This document shows, piece by piece, positions 40,781-49,436 of a stretch of 64,000 nucleotides of DNA. Position numbers and translations under genes: made by a program. The notes beneath the pieces were generated by a model. The model searched no databases, had not been told where the DNA came from, and saw only the letters and a program-made list of their open reading frames with translations. Source of the DNA: DATFWC01 sp963777755 (GTDB lineage Bacteria > Pseudomonadota > Alphaproteobacteria > Rhizobiales > Xanthobacteraceae); the NCBI GenBank assembly GCA_963777755.1, contig CAVZSC010000012.1, positions 1 through 64,000 of the forward strand. Reading direction: 5' to 3'. Position 1 is the first letter of the stretch. Each line of letters begins with the position of its first letter.

Positions 40781-41872
40781 ATGACAACGACAAGCAGCAT
40801 GGCCTGGATCGGCGCTGGCGCAACGGCGTTGACCGTGCTGGCCGTTGCGACGACGCAGCCGATGGCGCAGGCGCCGACCGCACCAACGGCGGCAAATCCG
40901 TGGACCAGTCTGGCGCCGTTCCCGGCACCCTCCGAGGAGGTGCTCGGCGCGACCGCCAACGGCAAGCTCTACGTGTTCGCCGGCCTCGCGCCGGGCTGGA
41001 AGCCGCAGGCCATGGTGCAGGAGTTCGATCCGGCCGCCAACGCCTGGGCACAGAAGAAGCCGATGCCGCTTCCCTCCCATCACGTCGCGTTCGCGTCGCT
41101 CAACAACAAGGTCTACGCCTTCGGCGGCTTCAAGCTGCCGGACTCCGGGCCGCCGGCCTGGGAGCCGGTCGCCAACGCGTGGGAGTACGACCCGGCAACC
41201 GACAGCTGGAAGGAATTGCCGCCGATGCCGACCAAGCGCGGCGCCGCGGCTGCGACCGCGCTCAACGGCAAGATCTACGTGATCGGCGGCGCCACCATGA
41301 TGCCGGGCTCGAGCGAGACCAACATCCACCCGGCGCGCCGCCACATGGTGGTCGGAGCGGTCGAGGAATACGACCCGGCGAGCAACACGTGGCGGGCCCG
41401 CGCGGCGCTGCCGACGCCGCGCAACCACCACGTCGTGGCGGCCGCGGGCGGACGCATCTGGGCGATCGGCGGACGCATCGGCGCCGCCTTCATCACCAGC
41501 GGCAGCAACACGGACGTGGTGGAGGGCTATGACCCGGCGGCCGACACCTGGACGCCGCCGCGCGAACGCATGCCGACCCCGCGCAGCGCGGTGGCGTTCG
41601 GCGTCTACAACGACCAGATCATCGTCGCCGGCGGCGAGTTCCAGGACCGCCGCATGCTCGGAGCCTTCCGGGCGGTCGAGGCCTACAATCCGGCGGTCAA
41701 TCGCTGGTCGATCCTGCCGTCGATGCCGAATCCGCGCCACGGGCTCGCCGGCGGCGTGATCGGCGAGCGGTTCTACGCGGTGAGCGGCGACGCGCAGTCG
41801 GCGGGCAGCGGCGCGCCCAATGCGCACGTCAATTTCACCCACGCGCTGCAGCTCGATCTGGTGCTGAAATAG
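40781..41872 (+). CDS. secreted kelch-repeat beta-propeller protein
   Basis: 363 residues. Signal peptide (MAWIGAGATALTVLAVATTQ then PMAQA) followed by five to six kelch blades: GKLYVFAGLAPGWKPQAMVQ, NNKVYAFGGFKLPDSGPPAW, NGKIYVIGGATMMPG, GGRIWAIGGRIGAAF, NDQIIVAGGEFQDRRM. Each has the GG and spaced Tyr/Trp of kelch repeats. Periplasmic; possibly an enzyme such as an epimerase/lactonase-like propeller or a binding protein. The start at 40781 has GAGGACCGAGGG upstream. A Bug receptor gene follows 13 bases later. Confidence 0.88.
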   Translation: MTTTSSMAWIGAGATALTVLAVATTQPMAQAPTAPTAANPWTSLAPFPAPSEEVLGATANGKLYVFAGLAPGWKPQAMVQEFDPAANAWAQKKPMPLPSHHVAFASLNNKVYAFGGFKLPDSGPPAWEPVANAWEYDPATDSWKELPPMPTKRGAAAATALNGKIYVIGGATMMPGSSETNIHPARRHMVVGAVEEYDPASNTWRARAALPTPRNHHVVAAAGGRIWAIGGRIGAAFITSGSNTDVVEGYDPAADTWTPPRERMPTPRSAVAFGVYNDQIIVAGGEFQDRRMLGAFRAVEAYNPAVNRWSILPSMPNPRHGLAGGVIGERFYAVSGDAQSAGSGAPNAHVNFTHALQLDLVLK

Positions 41873-41885
41873 AGGCGATGCACGC

Positions 41886-42890
41886 ATGACCCCCTCGACA
41901 ATAATTCGACGCATCGGCGGCACGTTCGCCGTCGGTGCCGCGCTCTGGCTCGCGCATCACCCGGCATTGGCGCAGACGTCGACGCAGAGCTGGCCGACCC
42001 GCACGATCACCGCCGTGGTGCCGTTCGCGGCGGGCAACGCCATCGATGCGGTGAGCCGAGTGGTGATCGACCAGCTGTCCAGGCAGCTCGGGCAGCCGAT
42101 GGTGATCGAGAATCGCGCCGGCGCCGGCGGCACGCTGGGCGCCAATGCGGTCGCGCGTGCGGCGCCCGACGGCTACACCGTGCTCCTCTACTCGTCGTCG
42201 TTCTCGATCTCGCACGCGATCCACGCCAACCTGCCCTACGACACGCTTCGGGACTTCACGCCGGTCGTGCCGTTCGGCGTGCAGCCGACCGTGCTGGTGA
42301 CGGCGCCGGCGAAGGGCTTCAAGACGCTGGCCGAGCTGGTGACGGCCGCCAAGGCCAAGCCCGGGGCGATGAGCTTCGCCTCGGCCGGCATCGGCGCCGC
42401 CTCGCACATGGCGGCCGAGCGCTTCCGGGTGAGCGCCGGGTTCGAGGCGCTGCACATCCCGTTCCGCGGCCCGACTGACGCGCTCACCGCGGCGATGACC
42501 GGCCAGGTCGACTTCTATTTCCTGCCGATCGCGGCGGCGCTGCCGTTGATCAACGACGCCAAGCTCACCGCGCTCGCCGTGAGCACGGCAAAGCGCGCCT
42601 CGGCACTGCCGGACGTGCCGACCACCACCGAGGCGGGCCTCAAGGACTCGGCGTACGATTTCTGGACCGGAATGTTCGTGCCGGCGAAGACCCCGCGCGA
42701 GATCGTCTTGCGGCTGCACAGCGAGACGCAGGCCGCGCTGGAGACGCCGCTGGTCAAGGACCGTCACGCCAAGATGGGCATGGAGCCGCTGCGCCAGAGC
42801 CCGGAGGAATTCACGGCCTATTTCCACAAGGACGTGGAGGACATCGGGAAGCTGGTGAAGGCGGCGAAGATCCCGACGCAGGGGAATTGA
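41886..42890 (+). CDS. Bug/TctC-type receptor
   Basis: 334 residues. Signal peptide ending in HHPALAQ, then RTITAVVPFAAGNAIDAVSR, QLGQPMVIENRAGAGGTLGA, ANAVARAAPDGYTVLLYSSS and LPDVPTTTEAGLKD: the standard Bug-family layout. Begins 13 bases after the kelch gene (same operon) and ends 3 bases from the tctA stop on the other strand. This receptor may deliver ligand to the TctAB permease next door. Confidence 0.9.
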   Translation: MTPSTIIRRIGGTFAVGAALWLAHHPALAQTSTQSWPTRTITAVVPFAAGNAIDAVSRVVIDQLSRQLGQPMVIENRAGAGGTLGANAVARAAPDGYTVLLYSSSFSISHAIHANLPYDTLRDFTPVVPFGVQPTVLVTAPAKGFKTLAELVTAAKAKPGAMSFASAGIGAASHMAAERFRVSAGFEALHIPFRGPTDALTAAMTGQVDFYFLPIAAALPLINDAKLTALAVSTAKRASALPDVPTTTEAGLKDSAYDFWTGMFVPAKTPREIVLRLHSETQAALETPLVKDRHAKMGMEPLRQSPEEFTAYFHKDVEDIGKLVKAAKIPTQGN

Positions 42891-42893
42891 CCG

Positions 42894-44402
42894 TCACGTC
42901 TGCTCCTGGAACACCTCCTCGCGCTTGGAGCGGATCGCCGGCAGCGCGACGATGACGAGCAGCGCGAGCGAGGCGATCAGCAGCGCGAGGCTGATCGGCC
43001 GCTGCACGAAGATCAAAGGATCGCCGCCCGAAATGCGCATGGCGCGCCTCAGGTTCTCCTCCATCAGCGGCCCGAGCACGAAGCCGAGGATCAGCGGGGC
43101 GGGCTCGCATTCGAGCTTGTAGAACGCGTAGCCGGCCACCCCGAAGAAGGCCGCCAGCAGCACGGCGGCGGACGAGTTGTTCACCGTGTAGACGCCGATG
43201 CCGCAGAACAACAGGATCGCCAGGTAGAGGAAGCGGTACGGCACCTTGAGGAGCTGCACCCACATGCCGATGAGCGGCAGGTTGATGACGACCAGCATGA
43301 GGTTGCCGATCCACATGGAGGCGATCATGCCCCAGAACAGAGTCGGACGCTCCGACATGATCTGCGGGCCCGGCTGGATGCCGTGGATCATCAGCGCGCC
43401 GATCATCAACGCCATCACGGCATTGCCTGGAATCCCCAAGGTCAGCATGGGGATGAACGAGGTCTGCGCGCCGGCGTTGTTGGCGGACTCCGGGCCGGCC
43501 ACGCCCTCGACGGCGCCGCGCCCGAACTGGGACGGGTCCTTGGAGGATTTCTTCTCCAGCGCGTAGGCGGCAAACGCGCTCAGGGTGGCGCCGCCGCCGG
43601 GCAGCACGCCGAGCACGGAGCCGAGCGCGGTGCCGCGCAACGCCGCCGGCCAGGCGCGGCGGAAATCCTCGCCCGTCGGCCACAGGCGGGTGATCTTCTG
43701 CGAGACGACATCGCGATTCTGTTCCGATCGCGCCAGGTTGGTGATGATCTCGCCGACGCCGAACAGGCCGATCGCCAGCGTGGCGACGTCGATCCCGTCG
43801 GTCAATTCGCGGATGCCGAAGGTGAAGCGCGTGCCGCCGGTATTGCCGTCGGTGCCGATGAGGCCGATCAGCAGGCCGAGGATGATCATCGCCACCGCCT
43901 TGACGACGGAGCCGTGCGCCAGCACCACGGCGGCGATCAGGCCGAGCACCATGAGGGAAAAATATTCCGGCGAGCCGAACGACTGGCCGACCTTGGCGAG
44001 CGGCGGCGCGAAGGTCGCGATCAGCGCGGTCGAGATGCAGCCGGCGAAGAACGAGGACAGCGCCGCCACTGCGAGCGCCGCGCCGGCGCGCCCCTGGCGC
44101 GCCATCTGATGGCCGTCGATGCAGGTGACGACCGAGGACGTCTCGCCCGGCAGGTTGACCAGGATGGCGGTGGTCGAGCCGCCGTACTGCGCGCCGTAGA
44201 AGATGCCGGCCAGCATGATCAGGCCGGAGATCGGCTCGAGGTGGAACGTCAACGGCAACAGCATGGCGATGGTGGCGATCGGGCCGATCCCGGGCAATAC
44301 CCCGATCAGCGTGCCGACCATGGCGCCGATGAAGGCGAAGCCGAGATTGGCCGGCGTCATGGCGACGCCGAACCCGACCGCGAGGTTGTGCAGCAGGTCC
44401 AT
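42894..44402 (-). CDS. tctA: tripartite tricarboxylate transporter large permease subunit (TctA)
   Basis: 502 residues with about 11-12 membrane helices. Family marks: GFAFIGAMVGTLIGVLPGIG, GIFYGAQYGGSTTAILVNLP, GTALGSVLGVLPGGGATLSA, then PEFANNA-type ESANNAGAQTSFIPMLTLGI. TctA is the main carrier of the tripartite tricarboxylate transporter in the inner membrane. tctB ends 3 bases before it, and the hydrolase and receptor genes lie upstream in the same direction. The gene symbol follows family membership; the transported acid is unknown. Confidence 0.93.
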   Translation of the reverse strand: MDLLHNLAVGFGVAMTPANLGFAFIGAMVGTLIGVLPGIGPIATIAMLLPLTFHLEPISGLIMLAGIFYGAQYGGSTTAILVNLPGETSSVVTCIDGHQMARQGRAGAALAVAALSSFFAGCISTALIATFAPPLAKVGQSFGSPEYFSLMVLGLIAAVVLAHGSVVKAVAMIILGLLIGLIGTDGNTGGTRFTFGIRELTDGIDVATLAIGLFGVGEIITNLARSEQNRDVVSQKITRLWPTGEDFRRAWPAALRGTALGSVLGVLPGGGATLSAFAAYALEKKSSKDPSQFGRGAVEGVAGPESANNAGAQTSFIPMLTLGIPGNAVMALMIGALMIHGIQPGPQIMSERPTLFWGMIASMWIGNLMLVVINLPLIGMWVQLLKVPYRFLYLAILLFCGIGVYTVNNSSAAVLLAAFFGVAGYAFYKLECEPAPLILGFVLGPLMEENLRRAMRISGGDPLIFVQRPISLALLIASLALLVIVALPAIRSKREEVFQEQT

Positions 44403-44405
44403 CCG

Positions 44406-44864
44406 CTACCACTCCGGCCAGACGGGAATCGTCAATCCGAGCCCGACAATGAAAATACCCCACGAGAGCGCGATCAGCACCAGCGCGGCGATCGCAGTCT
44501 CCACCGGCCGCAACGCGGGCGTCGCGAGCGCCCCGATGCCGGCGATCAGCAGAATGGAGATCACCAGACCCAGCCGCTCGATGGCGACGCCGAAGACGAC
44601 CAGGCTCGCGGTGACGAAGACGAGGGCCCGCCAGCCCCAGGGCGCCGGCTCCGCCGGCGCGACACGCGCGGAGCGCACACCCTGGAACAGGATCAGCGCG
44701 CCGAGCGCGAGCAGGATCCAGCACAACAGCCGCGGCACGTAGCCCGTCCCCATGCGCAGCGCCGTGCCGATCGGATAGTCATGCGATACGACCAGGCCGA
44801 AGATCGCAATGCCGACGAACATCAGGCCGGACTGCACGTGCTTGTGGGTGAGCAGGGACAACAT
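44406..44864 (-). CDS. tctB: tripartite tricarboxylate transporter small permease subunit (TctB)
   Basis: 152 residues with four membrane helices: GLMFVGIAIFGLVVSHDYPI, GTALRMGTGYVPRLLCWILL, a middle helix, and ALVLIALSWGIFIVGLGLTI. GTALRMGPGYFP-like text is the TctB signature. Start at 44864, 3 bases beyond the hydrolase stop at 44868; 3 bases before tctA. Works with TctA and a Bug receptor. Confidence 0.92.
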   Translation of the reverse strand: MLSLLTHKHVQSGLMFVGIAIFGLVVSHDYPIGTALRMGTGYVPRLLCWILLALGALILFQGVRSARVAPAEPAPWGWRALVFVTASLVVFGVAIERLGLVISILLIAGIGALATPALRPVETAIAALVLIALSWGIFIVGLGLTIPVWPEW

Positions 44865-44867
44865 CGC

Positions 44868-46571
44868 CTAGCCCTTCGGCGGAATGATCGGCAGCAGCAG
44901 CCAGGAAGCCCGCTCGCCCCCCGCCAGAACCGTGTTGGTGCCGGTGTTGTAGTCGGCGTGATAGTGCATGTACGACTGGCTGCCGACGCCGTCGCGCGGC
45001 TGGATGTCGAGCCGGATGCGATGTCCGCGCCGGAACACCATCGAGGTCGGCCAGATCTCCACTTCGACCCGCACGATCTCGCCGGGCTCGAGATAGAGCC
45101 GGCGCTGATGGCGGTGATAGGGGCGATACGGCAGCGACAGGTCGGGATCAAGCTCGCGATGGGAGACGCGCAGCCAGCCCTTCGCCACCGGCACCGGCGT
45201 GCCCTGCTGGCCAGTCTCCATCACCTCGTTGCCGTCGGGGTCGATGTTGCGCAGCGTGAGGAACAGATCCATGTCCTCGCTCGAGGACGAGACCCAGAAC
45301 GAAGCGGCCACCGGGCCGGTGACCTCGGTGTCGCGCTCGAGCGGCGGCGTCATGAGGGACACGCCCATGCCGGGCCTGATGCCGCCGCCCATCACCTGCG
45401 ACGAGGCCGCCGAGGTCGAGCCCATCGAGCCGAGGCTGGTCGCCGGATAGGTGCATGAGGCCGCGGCCGCAGGATTGTCAGGCACCAGGGCGCCGTTTCT
45501 CGCGCCCTCCTCGGACTTGGCCTGCGACAGGTCGAAATAGAGTTCGGTCCATTGCGTGCGCGCGAGCGGCCATTCGTGCTCGTGCCGCCACTCGATCTCG
45601 TCGCGACCCTTGCGGATCGCGAGCTTCACCGGCGGCTCGTCCATCACGCCGTTATCGATATCCTTGAGCCAGTAGTCGAAGAAGCGCAGCTGATCGCGCC
45701 GGCCCTCCTCGGTGTAGAACGGGTGCACGTGAGTGCCGGCCTGGATGCGCAGCTTCTTGTGCTTCGAAGCCGCGCGCATGAAGGCTTCGGTATTGCCGCG
45801 CAGGTGCAGCGCCATGCCGGACCAGTTGCCGACCGTGAACAGCGGGACGGTGATGCGCTCCCACTGCGCCTGCGAGTCGCGGAGGGCGCCGCTGTCCAGG
45901 TTGTTGCTCATCCAGTGATGCAGCGTGTTGACCTGCCAGGCGTCGGGCAGGTTGCGCGAGGCCCGCCCGACCAGGTGGTGCATCATGTGCGCCACCAACC
46001 AGTTGGGCATGAACAGGCTCAAGATCCCGCCGTGGAACAGGGCATCGCGGTAGAGGTCGGCGAAGCCTTCCCACGGAACCATCGCCTTCAGCGACGGGGG
46101 CTGCAGGTTGGCGACGAACCACTGATTGATGGCGAAATAGGAGATGCCGGACAGCCCGACCCTGCCGTTGCACCACGGCTGCGCCGCCGCCCACTCGATT
46201 GCGTCGTAGAAATCGACCGCCTCGGCGAGCGACCACGGCTCGCATTGGCCGGGCGATTTTCCGCTGCCGCGCCCGTCCACCCGCACGGCGGCGTAGCCCT
46301 GCGGCACCCACCAGTGCGGGTTGACGGTCTCCCAGTTCATCAGCGGGTTGGGCTTCTCCTCCAGGGTCTCGGGCGGAATCCACAGCTTGTCCTTCTGGTA
46401 AGGACCGAGGTTGAGGATCGCCGGAAAGCGCCCGTCATGGTCGGGACGGAAGACGTCGGCCTTGAGCCGCGCGCCGTCGCGCATCGGCACATCGACGTCG
46501 CGTTCGACCAGGAGCGGGTAGCTCGGCACGGCAGACGCCGGCTCCCTTTTCATCGCGCTGACGTCGTTCAT
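44868..46571 (-). CDS. CocE/NonD-family (X-Pro dipeptidyl-peptidase S15) hydrolase
   Basis: 567 residues. Alpha/beta hydrolase part: VDVPMRDGARLKADVFRPDH, AVRVDGRGSGKSPGQ, nucleophile in CNGRVGLSGISYFAINQWF, His in RIQAGTHVHPFYTEEG. The C-terminal jelly-roll (PepX_C) runs from EVTGPVAASFWVSSSSEDMD to RRGHRIRLDIQPRDG. The family hydrolyses esters or peptides such as cocaine or acyl amides. True start is the ATG at 46571, overlapping the receptor stop (ATGA); the apparent 923-codon fusion with the receptor is due to a frameshift upstream. In operon with tctBA. Confidence 0.9.
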   Translation of the reverse strand: MNDVSAMKREPASAVPSYPLLVERDVDVPMRDGARLKADVFRPDHDGRFPAILNLGPYQKDKLWIPPETLEEKPNPLMNWETVNPHWWVPQGYAAVRVDGRGSGKSPGQCEPWSLAEAVDFYDAIEWAAAQPWCNGRVGLSGISYFAINQWFVANLQPPSLKAMVPWEGFADLYRDALFHGGILSLFMPNWLVAHMMHHLVGRASRNLPDAWQVNTLHHWMSNNLDSGALRDSQAQWERITVPLFTVGNWSGMALHLRGNTEAFMRAASKHKKLRIQAGTHVHPFYTEEGRRDQLRFFDYWLKDIDNGVMDEPPVKLAIRKGRDEIEWRHEHEWPLARTQWTELYFDLSQAKSEEGARNGALVPDNPAAAASCTYPATSLGSMGSTSAASSQVMGGGIRPGMGVSLMTPPLERDTEVTGPVAASFWVSSSSEDMDLFLTLRNIDPDGNEVMETGQQGTPVPVAKGWLRVSHRELDPDLSLPYRPYHRHQRRLYLEPGEIVRVEVEIWPTSMVFRRGHRIRLDIQPRDGVGSQSYMHYHADYNTGTNTVLAGGERASWLLLPIIPPKG

Positions 46572-47555
46572 TCGGGCAGCTCGACCTTCACCCGCTCGGT
46601 GAGCTTTCGCCAGTAGGCCGAATTCCGCCGCGTTCCATGTCCGCGCGTCGTCGATCGAGGCGTCGGGAACGGTCTTGATCATCTGTTTCTTGAACGCGGA
46701 CTGGACCGGCTCGGAGGCGAGCGCCTGCACCACCGCCTTGTGCAGCGTCTCGAGCACGTCGCGCGGGGTCGCGGCGGGCGCGTAGAGCGCCGACCACAGA
46801 CCCTTGCCGGTGGTGTAGCCGAGCTCCCGCAGGGTCGGCACGTCGGGATATTCGGGCAGCCGCGCGTCGGCCATGACGGCGAGCGGACGCAGCTGCCCGC
46901 CCTTGATCACGCCGGCGGAGCTCGCCGCGTTGACCAGCGCCACCTGCGCGTCGCCGCTGACCAGATCGTTGGTGATGGCGGCGCCGCCGCCCTTGTTGGG
47001 GATGTGGACGAGCTCGATGCCGGCCCACTGGGCGAATGCTTCCGTGTCGTAGTGATTGTTGCTGCCGATGCCGACGCTGGCGTAGCGCACCTTGCCGGGA
47101 TTGGCCTTGGCCAGCACGATGAGCTCCGCGTAGGTCTTGGGCGCGAAATCCTTGGTGGTGGCGGCGAGCACGAGCGGGATCTCGCTCAGCCGCGTCAGCA
47201 TGATCACGTCCTTGTCGTAATCGATCTTGAACTTCTTCTGGTAGATGATCGGCGCCAGCACGTTGGTGCCGGGATTGCCGATCTGCAGCGTGTAGCCGTC
47301 GGGTCGCGCCCGCGCCATCTCCTCAATCGCGATGATGCCGAAGGCGCCCGGCTTGTTCTCGATCACGAACGGCTGACCGAGGATGCCGCGCATCTGCTCG
47401 CCCACGATGCGAATGACGATATCGGTCGCGCTCCCCGGCCCGTACGGCACCATGACCTTGACCGGCTTCGTCGGATACTTGTCCTGCGCCGACGCCTGCG
47501 TGTCGCCAAGCGCCAGCGACAACATCGCGGCGCAGATCAAGCCAAAGCGCTTCAT
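46568..47555 (-). pseudogene. Bug/TctC-type receptor with C-terminal frameshift
   Basis: Signal peptide MKRFGLICAAMLSLALGDTQ then ASAQDKYPTKPVKVMVPYGP; body GSATDIVIRIVGEQMRGILG, NKPGAFGIIAIEEMARARPD, YPDVPTLRELGYTTGKG. The frame after ARTWNAAEF leaves the family and runs into the hydrolase gene. The expected end AYWRKLTERVKVELPE is in the next frame and stops at 46568, overlapping the hydrolase start. One base near 46615-46622 restores both. GGGAGGACACG precedes 47555. Either a true mutation that would fuse two proteins or a sequence error; the latter is likely. Confidence 0.8.
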
Positions 47556-47642
47556 CGTGTCCTCCCTTTGTTGTTTTCGCTGTTTGCGTGACCTTGCCGG
47601 GTTCGGGCGCACGGCGCAAGGTCGGGGCGATGGTCGCATCGC

Positions 47643-47677
47643 CTAAAAAGCAGCCGCCCGGAGAGGCCGGGCGGCTT
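47643..47677 (-). terminator. Rho-independent terminator between the two receptor operons
   Basis: On the minus strand, AGCCGCCCGG-CCTCT-CCGGGCGGCT (plus coordinates 47676-47652) is a perfect 10-bp stem with a 5-base loop, followed by GCTTTTTAGGC. It lies 25-60 bases beyond the stop of the receptor gene at 47702 and should end the cupin-receptor transcript before the next operon. Confidence 0.85.
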
Positions 47678-47701
47678 GACCGATCGGAGCGGGCGAGGCG
47701 C

Positions 47702-48688
47702 TCAGTTCATCTCGACCTTCACCTCGCTGGTGATCTTCTTCCACTTGTCGATCTCGCCCCGGAGCCAGGTCTGGGCCTCGGCCGGCGAGGCGTTCGGCGT
47801 CGCCTGGATCAGCTGTTTCTTGAACGCCTCCTGCACCGCCGGAGCCTGCATCGCTTCGGTGAGCGACTTGTGCAGAGTCTCGATCACGTCCTTCGGCGTG
47901 GCGGCGGGAGCCAGCATGCTCTGCCAGTGCAGGGTGCCGACGTTGGGGAAGCCCGCCTCGGCCATGGTCGGGACGTCCGGGTACTCGGCCAGCCGCTTCT
48001 CGCTGATGACCGCAAGCGGCTTGAGCGAGCCGGCCTTCACCATAGCCGCCGTCGTCGCGACGTTGATGAAGGCGGACTGGACGTCGCCGTTGACCAGGTC
48101 GTTGAGCATGCCCGATGCGCCGGCCTTGATCGGGATGTGGACGACATCGATGCCGGCGCGCCGGGCGAAGATCTCGTAGTCGAAATGCGGGAAGCTGCCG
48201 ACGCCGGCGCTGGTGTACTTGACCTTGCCCGGGTTCTTCTTAGCGTAATCGATGAACTCCGCCACCGTCTTCGGGGCGAAATCCTTGGCGGTGACGATCA
48301 GGAACGACGGCAACGTGGCCACGCGGCTGACCGACACCACGTCCTTGTCGAAATCGATCTTGAACTTGTCCTTGAACAGGACCGGCGTGATGGCGTTGGT
48401 CGACACGTTGCCGACCATCAGCGTGTAGCCATCGGGCCGTGCCCGCGCCATTTCCTCGATCGCCAGGATCCCGAACGCACCGGGCTTGTTTTCCACCACG
48501 AAGGATTGCCCGAGCATCTGGCGCAACTGCTCGCCAACGACGCGGCTGATGATGTCGGTCGCGCCGCCGGGCGCGTACGGCACGACGATCTTGACCGGCT
48601 TGCTCGGATACTTGTCTTGCGCGGCGGCGGTGAGCGCCGACGCGGCGAGGCCGATGGCCGCCAGCAGGATCAGACCCAATCGCTTCAT
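47702..48688 (-). CDS. Bug/TctC-type receptor
   Basis: 328 residues. Signal peptide MKRLGLILLAAIGLAASALT then AAAQDKYPSKPVKIVVPYAP; GGATDIISRVVGEQLRQMLG; NKPGAFGILAIEEMARARPD; complete C-terminus EIDKWKKITSEVKVEMN. Close paralogue of the frameshifted copy at 46.6-47.6 kb (same order of motifs), showing what that copy should look like. Follows the cupin gene by 49 bases and is ended by a terminator. Confidence 0.92.
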   Translation of the reverse strand: MKRLGLILLAAIGLAASALTAAAQDKYPSKPVKIVVPYAPGGATDIISRVVGEQLRQMLGQSFVVENKPGAFGILAIEEMARARPDGYTLMVGNVSTNAITPVLFKDKFKIDFDKDVVSVSRVATLPSFLIVTAKDFAPKTVAEFIDYAKKNPGKVKYTSAGVGSFPHFDYEIFARRAGIDVVHIPIKAGASGMLNDLVNGDVQSAFINVATTAAMVKAGSLKPLAVISEKRLAEYPDVPTMAEAGFPNVGTLHWQSMLAPAATPKDVIETLHKSLTEAMQAPAVQEAFKKQLIQATPNASPAEAQTWLRGEIDKWKKITSEVKVEMN

Positions 48689-48737
48689 TTGCGTTCTCCT
48701 CCGGTTTTCGAGGTTCGTTGCGTGCTCGTCCGCCTAT

Positions 48738-49142
48738 TCAGGCGGCCTTGATGCCGTGCAGGCTGTGCGAGGCGTCCTTGCAGGTGAAGAACACCACGTC
48801 GCGCTCAGCGGTCGCCTTGCCCGAATGGACCACGTTGGACGGGATGTAGACGACCGAGCCGGCCTTGGCTTCGAAATCCTGATCGCCGACCTTGCCCTTG
48901 AAGGTTCCCTCCAGCACGTAGATCCACTGCTCGTTGGGATGCGAATGAGGCTCCGCGCCGGTCCCGGCCGGCATGCGCATCAGGGCGACGATCATCCGCT
49001 CCCCTTCGACGCAGCCGCCTTCGACGCTGGAATAATCGGGACCGCCCTTGATCTTGTTCACCCGGGCGAGGTCGAACAGGTACTGACCGTCGCCGGCGCG
49101 GGTGGCGCCCGGCGTACGTGCGGCCTGGGCCTGGCTGGACAT
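48738..49142 (-). CDS. cupin domain protein
   Basis: 134 residues. Cupin motif 1 is GTGAEPHSHPNEQWIYVLEG and motif 2 is AGSVVYIPSNVVHSGKATAE, giving the two-His, Glu, His metal site. One small beta-barrel. The start at 49142 (MSSQAQAARTPGATR) is supported by GGAGGAACCC upstream; the longer frame to 49226 is not homologous. Possibly a dioxygenase-like or isomerase function in the same pathway as the receptors; not determinable further. Confidence 0.88.
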   Translation of the reverse strand: MSSQAQAARTPGATRAGDGQYLFDLARVNKIKGGPDYSSVEGGCVEGERMIVALMRMPAGTGAEPHSHPNEQWIYVLEGTFKGKVGDQDFEAKAGSVVYIPSNVVHSGKATAERDVVFFTCKDASHSLHGIKAA

Positions 49143-49436
49143 TGGGTTCCTCCGTCTTCGTGTTGTTGTGATGACGCCCCGATAGGCATTCCGGCGCTTG
49201 CCGGCAACACCCTGCAGGCGAGCCAATTATCGGATTACACTAGAGTAACGGCGACGGCCGCAGCAAATCCGATGATCTGATAGAGGCGATCATAATTCCT
49301 AATCGGGGGCTTGGGAAGAAACCCGGCGCCAGCCATGGAACCCGGTTTGGCCGAGTCGTCATGAACTGCCATCCCACGGCGGTCGGGCCGTAGCCTCTAC
49401 CCCGCCGTACGCACGCCGCCCTCCCGTCGCCTAGGC

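Noticed and set aside
43383..45458. 691-codon open frame on the plus strand
   Set aside because: Antisense to tctA, tctB and the hydrolase; composition (Arg, Gln, Asp, His) is that of a shadow frame.
44868..47639. 923-residue receptor-hydrolase fusion protein
   Set aside because: A frameshift joins two genes; the natural receptor end and the ATGA start of the hydrolase are visible.
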